A DNA stretch of 29,749 nucleotides from Cryomorphaceae bacterium (GTDB lineage Bacteria > Bacteroidota > Bacteroidia > Flavobacteriales > Schleiferiaceae): NCBI GenBank assembly GCA_022565745.1, contig JAIUMB010000006.1:1-29749 (forward strand), read 5' to 3'. The notes below the pieces were generated by a model. The model saw only the letters and a program-made list of their open reading frames with translations, made no database searches and was not told the DNA's origin. Below, in pieces: positions 18,001-25,486 of this stretch (position 1 is its first letter; each line of letters starts with the position of its first letter). Made by a program: the position numbers and the translations under genes.

Positions 18001-18815
18001 GGAGTACATCTAGAGTACGTTACGTCAATGATCCGGGCACTTACTATCTAACTGTATTTAACGGTTGCTTTTACAGCACCGATACCATCACCGTTATTGG
18101 CCACGAAACGGTATATGTAGATTTAGGATTTGACGAAATATTTTGTATCAGCGAACCGCCCATTTTGGATCCCGAAATTCACGACTATCCCGTTGTGTGG
18201 CAAAATGGAGAGGTTGCCCCCACATTCACCCCCAAAGAAACGGGTTGGTACAAAGCGACTGTTGTTAATGCATGCGGCACATTCACAGATAGTGTTTTCT
18301 TAGAGAAAGAAGTGCCAATTCCTTTTACCCCTATCGATACAGCTTTCTGTATCTCCGAATCATTAAACATAAATCTCCAAACATTGTGGCCGGGAGACTC
18401 TGTGCGATGGGCCGACGGGCGAACAAATCCAAGTCGTACGTTTACGTCTTTTAATGAACTCGAGTATGTTGTTTCTAATACCTGTGGTGAGGTTACTCAA
18501 ACGCTAAAGATAGAAACTGAAGTTTGTGATTGCCCTGTTTACATGGCAAATGCGTTTACTCCGAATGGAGATGGTATGAACGATGAGATTCATCCCATGC
18601 ATGAGTGCGATATGGATTCGTACTCTTTTCGAGTGTTTTCACGTTGGGGCAGTATGGTTTTCGAATCCAACGGAAACAACGAAGGCTGGGATGGCACACT
18701 CAATGGTTCGCCATCTCCTGCGGGAGTTTACACTTACGAACTTTCTTATTCATATTGGAGTAAGGGCTACTTACACCATCGACAAAAGATTGGTCAAATC
18801 ACTCTTATTCGCTAA
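15027..18815 (+). CDS. Secreted 16x Ig-like repeat protein with type B T9SS sorting domain
   Basis: A 1262-residue protein. A basic N terminus and hydrophobic core form a signal peptide (cleavage after Ala37 in 'FVHA'). Sixteen tandem units of about 70 residues follow (about 40-1166). A typical unit reads '[I/V]-[N/D]-L-G-x-D-T-x-x-C-x-G', then 'YxWSTGDTTxSIxV', then 'GxYxVTVTNxCG...DS'. Each unit carries two Cys, one near the start and one in the N-x-C motif. The last 96 residues are the gliding-motility-associated C-terminal (CHU_C) domain: 'NAFTPNGDGMNDE', 'FSRWGSMVFES', 'GWDG', 'PAGVYTYE'. This T9SS signal targets the cell surface. Adhesive or motility roles are inferred. Its last 11 nt overlap pyrE. 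Confidence 0.93.
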   Translation: MTSIRLLPNRGKKLLFKRLLLVLLVLIGYASTSFVHADCVPTVNLGNIIQTCQGNNVQLNAFNNGASYLWSTGDTTASIVVTTPGVYHVTVTNSCGTTSDSVNVIVSQHAQVNLGPDIKFCSLQPFSQTLSVPQVAGTSYQWSTGALTNSINVNQAGTYWVTASNACGTYSDTINIIPELPNSINLGADTIICQNSSHTLSVGNVTGSVSWSNGDTTKQINISTSGVYGVTVTNSCGSVSDSIAVFFVQDGFPLSSPASICNGNPVSLQLGFTSFPYQWHFNGSPFNQTSASQPGTYVVSMNTPCGVITDTLEVVQSGAPSISNLPDTVRFCQGDSVLIAPQINGNATVQWSHGPTTDSAYVRTQGTVSVTVTNGCGSVTETVVVRRVNRVRTQNIVSEYFICPGQSVDVDAYSGRAGTTYTWSNGGGNDSIKSFNQLGNYSVTLSDSCSQRTYNFSILPPDTVDFSFSEDTVFVCAANYVVNPGISHPTYSYLWSNNDTTPTISVTSSGWYAVTISNGCDVKTDSVYVEIDVVPNISMPSEVRICQGENAVLSSTHQNGVTYQWSTGDTTNSITVNQAGWYSLYAYNRCDTLHDSVQVIVDQPINLPQLLNNPSFTICTGDTLMVPIFVPSDANISWSHGPSSDTVYFTSGGNFVYTIYNACDTIVDTINIIQNSIPARALPDTVYLCTGQTAMLDAGAGNNNAVWQDLTIGRFFQAHAAGTYSVTLMNGCGSRTDTVVVIEHSPISSIDLGNDTIFCEGTLLLDPLPNAGLGYHIVWNNNLHASTFTVTQSGTYTVMAYNACDTVHDTINVLITGAPNLNLGAFVYFCSGSDLILDALNPGSSYSWSNGDTTQTISVNIPGWYSVEITNGCGSYVDSIEVRVDSAMNIDFGNDTIVCIGDSLLLESGAKGHEIILWSTGQTTPSIYVSNTGTYWVQVDNACGRFTDSIYVEVVDVPDFEIRGDTVMCTSFNTPHELSGPSNMMGYLWDDGSTSRVRYVNDPGTYYLTVFNGCFYSTDTITVIGHETVYVDLGFDEIFCISEPPILDPEIHDYPVVWQNGEVAPTFTPKETGWYKATVVNACGTFTDSVFLEKEVPIPFTPIDTAFCISESLNINLQTLWPGDSVRWADGRTNPSRTFTSFNELEYVVSNTCGEVTQTLKIETEVCDCPVYMANAFTPNGDGMNDEIHPMHECDMDSYSFRVFSRWGSMVFESNGNNEGWDGTLNGSPSPAGVYTYELSYSYWSKGYLHHRQKIGQITLIR

Positions 18816-19464
18816 GCCACGTGCTTGGTGATTGACGCCATAAGGTTAGTGTTTCTATATCGTTTTCCTTGATATAAGACAAACGTTTGGCTTCATTTAT
18901 CAGATAGCTATACGATGAAAGTGTGTGTAGAGGGCATTGCGCTTTACGCATATTTTCTTCGGATGCTTCAAATTCATACGTAAATATGGCCAACATTCCC
19001 AACACTTCAGCACCCTCTTTTCTCAGTGCATCGACGGCCAATAAACTGCTCTTACCAGTACTGATTAGATCTTCGATGACCAAAACCTTCTTTCCCTGAG
19101 GCAAGTGACCTTCGACTTGATTTTTTCGTCCATGCGACTTTGGCTCTGGACGAACATATACAAATGGCAACTGCAATACATCTGCCACCAATACGCCTAA
19201 AGCAATCGCTCCAGTTGCCACACCTGCAACAACCTCTGCATTGGGGTATAGTTGTTTTGCTGCATGAGCCATTTTAAGTTTTAAAAAATCACGTGTTTTT
19301 GGGTAAGACAATGCCATTCTATTGTCACAATATATTGGTGATTTCCATCCACTTGCCCAAGTAAAGGGATCGCTGGGTTGTAACTTAATGGCGTTGATTT
19401 TTAACAAATGGGCAGCAACGGCATTTGCAGTATCTTCGTGGTAAATATTGACTGTTGAATTCAT
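18805..19464 (-). CDS. pyrE: Orotate phosphoribosyltransferase
   Basis: Catalyses orotate + PRPP to OMP in pyrimidine synthesis. The 219-residue protein has the OPRT signature 'WASGWKSPIYCDNR' (36-49), the flexible catalytic loop 'PEPKSHGRKNQVEG' (106-119) and the PRPP-binding motif 'VLVIEDLISTGKSS' (127-140). The start is the ATG at 19464. Its 3' end overlaps the convergent Ig-repeat gene by 11 nt, and its ATG lies 11 nt from that of the divergent NUDIX gene. An exact -7 box for the minus strand (TACTTTTG, 19469-19476) sits so close to the ATG that a leaderless or very short-leadered message is possible. Confidence 0.97.
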   Translation of the reverse strand: MNSTVNIYHEDTANAVAAHLLKINAIKLQPSDPFTWASGWKSPIYCDNRMALSYPKTRDFLKLKMAHAAKQLYPNAEVVAGVATGAIALGVLVADVLQLPFVYVRPEPKSHGRKNQVEGHLPQGKKVLVIEDLISTGKSSLLAVDALRKEGAEVLGMLAIFTYEFEASEENMRKAQCPLHTLSSYSYLINEAKRLSYIKENDIETLTLWRQSPSTWLSE

Positions 19465-19475
19465 ATTGCAAAAGT

Positions 19476-20084
19476 ATGTACAAAGTATACATTAATCATA
19501 CAGAATTAAGGCTAACCGAAAAGAAGAATGCAGACGCTAACCAGCGCTTTTACTTTCACGAAGATTTTGATTGGATATCTTTATATCATCAATTAAAAAA
19601 CACAGACCGGTATATCTGTTGTGAAGTTATCCACGATAATGTGACTGACTTATTCTCGTCATTCAGCAAAGCGTTTACACCTATCGAGGCTGCTGGTGGT
19701 GTTGTTAAAAACAACAAAGGAGAACTGTTAATGATACATCGATTAGGAAAATGGGATCTACCTAAGGGGAAGATTGAAATGGGTGAATCGCCAATAAACG
19801 CAGCAGTTAGAGAAGTGGAAGAAGAGTGTGGCATTGAGAATTTGACTGTTAAAGACACCATGCCTTTTAAAACCTACCACACGTATGAGCTCGATGAAAA
19901 TCGTATTCTAAAGCTCACCTACTGGTTTACCATGAAGACATCAAGCTATAGTAAGATGAAGCCTCAAACTGAGGAAGGCATTGACAAGGTTGTATGGGTA
20001 GCAGATGCTGAAGATCTGAGAAAAAAGTTGAAGAACACCTATCAAAATATACGGGATGTTGTTATATCGCTCGGTTTTAAATAA
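19476..20084 (+). CDS. NUDIX hydrolase
   Basis: A 202-residue protein from the ATG at 19476; a TTG at 19455 would add seven residues and overlap pyrE, so it was not chosen. The Nudix box G-x5-E-x7-R-E-U-x-E-E-x-G-U is complete: 'GKIEMGE', seven residues, then 'REVEEECGI' (98-120). An N-terminal segment of about 65 residues precedes the fold. Enzymes of the family cleave nucleoside diphosphates linked to another moiety; the substrate here is unknown. It is divergent from pyrE and closed by the hairpin at 20086-20117. A housekeeping role in nucleotide metabolism is plausible given the neighbour. Confidence 0.93.
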   Translation: MYKVYINHTELRLTEKKNADANQRFYFHEDFDWISLYHQLKNTDRYICCEVIHDNVTDLFSSFSKAFTPIEAAGGVVKNNKGELLMIHRLGKWDLPKGKIEMGESPINAAVREVEEECGIENLTVKDTMPFKTYHTYELDENRILKLTYWFTMKTSSYSKMKPQTEEGIDKVVWVADAEDLRKKLKNTYQNIRDVVISLGFK

Positions 20085-20085
20085 A

Positions 20086-20117
20086 AAAAAAGGATGGTTT
20101 GTCAACCATCCTTTTTT
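20086..20117. terminator. Bidirectional terminator between NUDIX and PorV-like genes
   Basis: A 14-bp stem (20086-20099 with 20104-20117) closes the loop TGTC. The stem has A6 on the left and T6 on the right, so it serves both convergent genes (NUDIX and the PorV-like operon). Confidence 0.92.
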
Positions 20118-20134
20118 ATTATCCAATTTTTTAT

Positions 20135-21181
20135 TTAGAACATAACACGTAATCCAGCGCTATATGTTCCCATAAAAGGGGCTCTGGTTTGGCGATATGA
20201 AAAGTCAATGGCAAAGCGGGTATCATCGTTGGAAGACATGGGTAAGTCAATGCTCAAGCCACTTGCAAAGCCAGTAAAAGCATTGGTTTGTACACCATCA
20301 ATACGATTATCAAAAAAGATATAACCTGCACGAAGCATAAACTTTTCTTGGAATGCAATTTCACCTCCTACGTGATATTCGTCTTTTTGAAAAGAGTTGG
20401 AGTTAAACGTTCCCATAGCGGTTAATCTCAAATCACTCCCCAAATCAAAATCATATGCACCACCTAAGTTAAGTGTTGAGGGCAATTCGAATGCAGCAGA
20501 GCGACTTTGAAACGATTGGTTATAATTGCCTTCACCGGGTACGGTTAATGGCACATCAAGACCATCTCCTCGAAAAGATACAGAAGGCCCAATATTCTTA
20601 AGGTTAATACCAAAACGAATGTGCTTACGGCTACCCGTTACATACTGAACACCTGCATCCACACAGATGGCAGTTGCATTTAAGTTGGCTAAACTTTGAT
20701 TAAAGATTTTCAGGTTCACCCCACCATAGATGGTTTCGGTAAATTTCTGCGCGTATGAACTGGTAATGATGACGGCATTTGGGGCAAACGTACCCAGACC
20801 TCCATCTGGCATGTTCTCTGTGGTAATGTCTATTTGACCGTAATTTACACTGGTTAATGAAAGACCTAAAACCCCATTTTCACCAACACTTTGTGTTAGA
20901 CCAAATGCATTGATGGCCATATCGGCACCAACCAACCACTGTGTATTTGAAAACGCCACTTCCGTTCCTTCAGTAAATGCGGTTCCTGCCACATTCATAA
21001 AAATGGCTTCCACACCTCTGGCACCAGCAACGTTAGCATTGTTCATCCCTGAATTCATAGCCCAGGGATTAATGAGTAATTCTGCAGCTCCAGCTTCACC
21101 AACACGCTGAGGGTTTCCTGCGTAAACAGACACACTAGCTAAAGCTAACGTCAATCCAAGTACCTTTAATGGTTTTATCAT
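20135..21181 (-). CDS. PorV/PorQ family outer-membrane protein
   Basis: A 348-residue protein from the ATG at 21181, which gives a standard signal peptide ('MIKPLKVLGLTLALASVSVYAG'-type, cleaved after about residue 20); the ATG at 21211 adds ten unsupported residues. The rest is a Gly/aromatic-rich beta-barrel with alternating strands, ending in Phe ('SAGLRVMF'). It resembles the PorV/PorQ family, fatty-acid-transporter-like barrels. PorV is the T9SS shuttle and PorQ part of the sortase-attachment complex. The N-terminal segment 'GNPQRVGEAGAAELLINPWAMNSGMNNANVAGARG' type differs from true PorV, so this is a paralogue. It is the last gene of the receptor/secreted-protein/PorV-like run, 91 nt after the large gene. 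Confidence 0.78.
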   Translation of the reverse strand: MIKPLKVLGLTLALASVSVYAGNPQRVGEAGAAELLINPWAMNSGMNNANVAGARGVEAIFMNVAGTAFTEGTEVAFSNTQWLVGADMAINAFGLTQSVGENGVLGLSLTSVNYGQIDITTENMPDGGLGTFAPNAVIITSSYAQKFTETIYGGVNLKIFNQSLANLNATAICVDAGVQYVTGSRKHIRFGINLKNIGPSVSFRGDGLDVPLTVPGEGNYNQSFQSRSAAFELPSTLNLGGAYDFDLGSDLRLTAMGTFNSNSFQKDEYHVGGEIAFQEKFMLRAGYIFFDNRIDGVQTNAFTGFASGLSIDLPMSSNDDTRFAIDFSYRQTRAPFMGTYSAGLRVMF

Positions 21182-21234
21182 AACTATTCTACTTGTAATG
21201 ATTCGATTCAATCGTTTTGAATGATATTATTGAA

Positions 21235-21262
21235 AGATGGAGCACACAAATGTGCTCCATCT
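21235..21262. promoter_or_regulatory. Intercistronic hairpin between the large secreted-protein gene and the PorV-like gene
   Basis: A perfect 12-bp stem (21235-21246 with 21251-21262) closes a 4-nt loop. On the minus strand the following T-run is weak (CTTTC), so a partial terminator, stabilising or processing element is more likely than full termination. Confidence 0.7.
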
Positions 21263-21272
21263 AACTTTTTTG

Positions 21273-24200
21273 TTAAAATGCGTTGAGGTCAACAGGACGC
21301 ATTGCGCCAAACCACTTCAACACTTTATTGCCACGTTCACCGGCATCCACATGGATGATGTACACACCACTAGCAATCGGAATACCGTAGTCATTGGTTA
21401 AATCCCACTCTAGAAATGGCAAAGTGTTGTCCTTTCTAAAGGTTCTAATCTTGGTACCATTGGTGGTATAGATATGAACATCACAGCGGTCGGGTAGATT
21501 GGTAATCTTGACAATGTTGTCGAGCTGACTTTGTTCGTAACGTGAGAATGCATAATAAGGGTTAGGAACCACTCTTATTAGGTCAAGTGCATCACTAGCT
21601 ACATCAGCTAGTCTTACACCAGCCGCTATATCGGCGGTATTAAACGTGTACATTGGCAAGCCATTGTTCAATGAATCTCTAGTATGGTATTCTGACCACG
21701 CACGATTCATTCTAATTTTATACCTAACCGTTGCGGGTATATCACCATAAGGATCAACATTGGCAAATGCAGGGTTCAATCTTGGCACATGCACATATTG
21801 GGCAGCTCGCCATAAAGCACGTCTTGCAATGTTGGCACTAGGTAAGCTAAGATAGTTTGTAAACAATGGATTTGTTTCGATATCAGGCCCTGTGTATGTC
21901 AGATCAACAATAGCATTTTGATTGGCGTTCTGGTTTTCAGCATGGAATACATACAAGTAATGCATGCCACCCATGACCACTCTAAAGTTGTCTGCTATTC
22001 GAGCCGATGGATTCCAAAGCATATCGTTACCGTTATCTCCCACCAACCATGTGTTTTCGCCAAAAGCCATACACAGTCGTGATCCTGTTTCAATATCAAT
22101 GGCATATCCTGGGAAATAAGACCAGCCAGCATCATCAGGATCATTTGATCTTACAAGTTCGTCACCCTGTAAAATCCAACCAGGAGCAGTTCTCAGACTG
22201 TGCTTGGTAACGCCATCGGCTGACTCTAATGGATCCTCAGCCATTTCAAAAACAGGAACACGTGTCCATTTAGACTTATCGGAAGTAATGACAACATCAA
22301 CAGAACGTGATCTTGACACCTCGGCAATTGAGGGATTAATACCGTCAAATCCTGGCCCGTAACCTTGTGAAAATTGACTGGTTGATTGGGTTAAACGACT
22401 CACTATCGAATATGGCGCCCATGTTCTATTCACTATATTCCAGTTGTCACATGGGTCAGCAATTACATCGCGATAGGTTTCATTAACTGTACCGGCCGAT
22501 GTTAATGTATTTGTACCCGCAAAAATCCAATTGAGTGGTGTAAAAGAGTTGTTGCTGGAAATCCCCGTTAACCACGGTTTTGTTGGGTCAGAATAAGTGA
22601 CTTCTGAACCTATAATTCCAGCACCAAACTCACAATCCTCATCTTCTGCAGGATTTAGAACATTTCTAATGTTAATTGAAAGACCTAACTCAGAAATTAT
22701 TTGCTCATTGTTAAAACCAATGGTCGTGTCTGAAGCAATACCTGCAGGTCCATTAGACTTATTGGCTTCAGCACCCAACACTACTTCTTCACCATCTTCA
22801 TTAACATATGTTCCTTCTAAGAACCAGCGGGTATCAGGCCCCATTACTCTTCTATTACCTGTAACAGGTCCATCAAACTTAAGGGTGAAATTACCTGGAC
22901 GAACGTTCTTAGGGTTAACAACCTTAATGTTTAAAGGCCCTTGATTTTTCTTATAGGTTATTTGTTCAACCTTGTAAGCATTTACAATCGCCTCTTCTGT
23001 CATATCGGTAATTTCTAAGAAACGACCCATATTTCCAATACCATCTACGCGTGTAATTTCCGGACTATCTCCATATTGAGAGTTAAGCGTCATACCGTCA
23101 CGTTGCATTTCTGTTTTATGAGGAATGGCTCGGTGAACCACGATAGAACCGCCTCCAGCGGATCGGCGGCTTGACAAATAAGGGGTTTGCTGAGTCAAAT
23201 CAGGCTCTGAAGGGTTAAACGGACGGAACTGGTTAACCGCATAAGCGATGACATAGAAATAATATTCTCTATGATTAATTAAGCGGCCATCGAGTTGATC
23301 GGTAAAGGCATCTTGGGTTATTCTAAACGTCGTTTGAATACCTTGGTTATTTGCCTGTATAGTCATATCTTGAGGAATGAACGAGTTGTTCAACTCTGGT
23401 GCACGCTCAAAATTTATCAACTGTGTATGCTCATTTTCAATATCGCACTGGAACACCAAACGAGACAAATCAGGATTATATAAATCCGCGGATGTAACTT
23501 CAGAGTTGCGGAATTGGAAAATTTGAAAACCTTCAAAGACGTATTCGAAATATCCAACTTGGCGAGCAGAATCTATCTGTGCGGGTGTCCAATCTGGTTG
23601 CTCTACAATCAGCGGATCCTGTTGACGATATCCAAAATTAAAGTTGTTGCTCGTCGCTGGGTATGAAAGCTTCATAATGAGCTCTCTGTCCAATGTTTCG
23701 ATGGTCACAACAGGCGCATCAGGCCCATCTAATATTTGGAAACAGTTGTCAAACAAGCTTTGTGCTTTATCATCCGCAATTTTGAGTAATCGAACCGATG
23801 CATAAGGATCTGGATCGGTGAAATCACGTGCCCATACGGCTCCGGTTGTAATAAAGTTCAATGCTCCAGGCTCAAGTGTAAATGGACCAGCAGAGTGAAG
23901 TCCACGCTTATCAAACAATTCAGAAGCAGGCTCAAACCAACCACCATTAGGCCAGGGCTCAAAAGGAGGAAAGGTTCCCCAATCATATAAGCCTTCCGTT
24001 TGACGACCAGAGGCAGTGGTGTCATAACTTACTCCGGGATAAGCAAATAGAGTTCTTGTACCAGACCCATCTGCTGTAAAGCCATTTCCGTTGGCTGAAC
24101 TACCAATACCACCACTGGTTGTATATACCAAAGGGTTACCATTTAACCAACGACACTGTAAGTAGCGGTAATAATCTTGACCAACACGTGGATCAACCAT

Positions 24201-25445
24201 GTTAGGATTGGTGAAATCACTGCGATTGTAATACATAAAACCACTCATGATGATACGCTCATTGATACCAAGCGCAGGGTTTTCGGGGATACAATTGCCT
24301 GCTGAGTCTCTTACTGCATCTATACATCCATCCTTGTTATTGTCTAAGCCATCAAAGTAATCGGCGAAGGGACCTTGGAAAAAGTCTAAACCAATCGCAG
24401 GTGGATTAGCACCATATCCAATTGGGCCCGCATCGATAGGGTTGGCATTATAGCAATATCCCAAGCCTCGTGGAATATCACAACCAATAAGGTCGTCATT
24501 CGGGTTTCCTAAATCAGGGTCAAACCAAGTTCCAAAAAAGGTATTGGTTAGGGTAAACGTGGATTTATTGAGAATACGATAGTTGTAGAAAGTCATGTTG
24601 TTAATCTCGTCGTTTGAACTAAAGGCAAACGCTTGCGCACGAATTTCAAAACCTAAGGCACCAGCTTCGGATTGAGTATGGACATTACCTCTGTCGTTAT
24701 ATACCCACCAGATGGTTTTATCACCGTAAAGCACATCAATTTCAACCACACGGCAATCGTACTGACGATCCAAGTCATATCCGGGATAATCTACTTCCCA
24801 GTCGTACAACCCATCTCCATCTAAATCTTCAAAAGGTGCCAAACGGAAAGGAAGAGGGCTATCTACGCCGGGAATTCCGTTACCTGGCCAATCGCGGATA
24901 ACCAATGGAGGGTCATAACCTGGAAAGGCATCGGCTTCGATACAATTTGGATCTTCTTTACACTGTAACCACGCACGGTGTATTTCTACATCTTCTCTAA
25001 AGATGGTCCAAAAACGGTCGTAACGACTACAAGTGGTGTTGGTTACCGATGCAGTTCCATCATCCGTAAGAGGACCAGGCCAAAAGTCATTACCACGCTG
25101 ACGGTAGGTCATAGCGGCTAGTCTTAACTGAGAACCTTCATCCAAGCCCCCCAACCAAAGTGCACCGGCAAACATTGAGTGGCGGTTACTTCCTTTGGGT
25201 ACTTCATATCGCGGTTGACCTGTTAGGTTCCACCACATATCTCCAGCTGCCAATACTCTCGCACGGACATTATTGAGCTCTAGGTCGATCTGTGCAGTAG
25301 CCGGACTACATAGTTCATTCATTGTTCGTTTAACAAACTTCTTTTTGTTACTATCTCCACCACCGGGGATTTCACGAGCTGATAGAGTGGAAAACGCAAA
25401 CACCATCGTGATTGCAGAAATCCATAAGAGCATTTTATTTCTCAT
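21273..25445 (-). CDS. Large secreted protein with probable T9SS C-terminal domain
   Basis: About 1390 residues from the ATG at 25445, where a signal peptide (about 1-23, 'FAFSTLSA') begins; ATGs at 25475 and 25499 are possible but extend upstream of it. The mature part opens with a conserved block ('LELNNVRARVLAAGDMWW', 'AGALWLGGLDEGSQLR', 'RQRGNDFWPGPL'). Two EF-hand-like Asp-rich loops follow (about 207-217 'DLDGDGLYDWE' and 365-376 'DGLDNNKDGCID'), consistent with calcium binding. The last 99 residues have 'VVPNPY', 'CDVHIYTTNG', 'WDLTNDYG' and 'ASGVYIIHV', resembling a FlgD-like or type A T9SS sorting domain. No enzyme motif was recognised. It lies between the TonB receptor (41 nt upstream) and the PorV-like gene. 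Surface or extracellular location is inferred. Confidence 0.82.
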   Translation of the reverse strand: MRNKMLLWISAITMVFAFSTLSAREIPGGGDSNKKKFVKRTMNELCSPATAQIDLELNNVRARVLAAGDMWWNLTGQPRYEVPKGSNRHSMFAGALWLGGLDEGSQLRLAAMTYRQRGNDFWPGPLTDDGTASVTNTTCSRYDRFWTIFREDVEIHRAWLQCKEDPNCIEADAFPGYDPPLVIRDWPGNGIPGVDSPLPFRLAPFEDLDGDGLYDWEVDYPGYDLDRQYDCRVVEIDVLYGDKTIWWVYNDRGNVHTQSEAGALGFEIRAQAFAFSSNDEINNMTFYNYRILNKSTFTLTNTFFGTWFDPDLGNPNDDLIGCDIPRGLGYCYNANPIDAGPIGYGANPPAIGLDFFQGPFADYFDGLDNNKDGCIDAVRDSAGNCIPENPALGINERIIMSGFMYYNRSDFTNPNMVDPRVGQDYYRYLQCRWLNGNPLVYTTSGGIGSSANGNGFTADGSGTRTLFAYPGVSYDTTASGRQTEGLYDWGTFPPFEPWPNGGWFEPASELFDKRGLHSAGPFTLEPGALNFITTGAVWARDFTDPDPYASVRLLKIADDKAQSLFDNCFQILDGPDAPVVTIETLDRELIMKLSYPATSNNFNFGYRQQDPLIVEQPDWTPAQIDSARQVGYFEYVFEGFQIFQFRNSEVTSADLYNPDLSRLVFQCDIENEHTQLINFERAPELNNSFIPQDMTIQANNQGIQTTFRITQDAFTDQLDGRLINHREYYFYVIAYAVNQFRPFNPSEPDLTQQTPYLSSRRSAGGGSIVVHRAIPHKTEMQRDGMTLNSQYGDSPEITRVDGIGNMGRFLEITDMTEEAIVNAYKVEQITYKKNQGPLNIKVVNPKNVRPGNFTLKFDGPVTGNRRVMGPDTRWFLEGTYVNEDGEEVVLGAEANKSNGPAGIASDTTIGFNNEQIISELGLSINIRNVLNPAEDEDCEFGAGIIGSEVTYSDPTKPWLTGISSNNSFTPLNWIFAGTNTLTSAGTVNETYRDVIADPCDNWNIVNRTWAPYSIVSRLTQSTSQFSQGYGPGFDGINPSIAEVSRSRSVDVVITSDKSKWTRVPVFEMAEDPLESADGVTKHSLRTAPGWILQGDELVRSNDPDDAGWSYFPGYAIDIETGSRLCMAFGENTWLVGDNGNDMLWNPSARIADNFRVVMGGMHYLYVFHAENQNANQNAIVDLTYTGPDIETNPLFTNYLSLPSANIARRALWRAAQYVHVPRLNPAFANVDPYGDIPATVRYKIRMNRAWSEYHTRDSLNNGLPMYTFNTADIAAGVRLADVASDALDLIRVVPNPYYAFSRYEQSQLDNIVKITNLPDRCDVHIYTTNGTKIRTFRKDNTLPFLEWDLTNDYGIPIASGVYIIHVDAGERGNKVLKWFGAMRPVDLNAF

Positions 25446-25486
25446 AATCCCATTATTTTGATTAAAAAACTTCATTTTCAATGTTA

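Noticed and set aside
15027..18815. DNA-level tandem repeat or repeat-based mobile element
   Set aside because: The repetition is at protein level; nucleotide identity between units is low, so it reflects ancient domain duplication.
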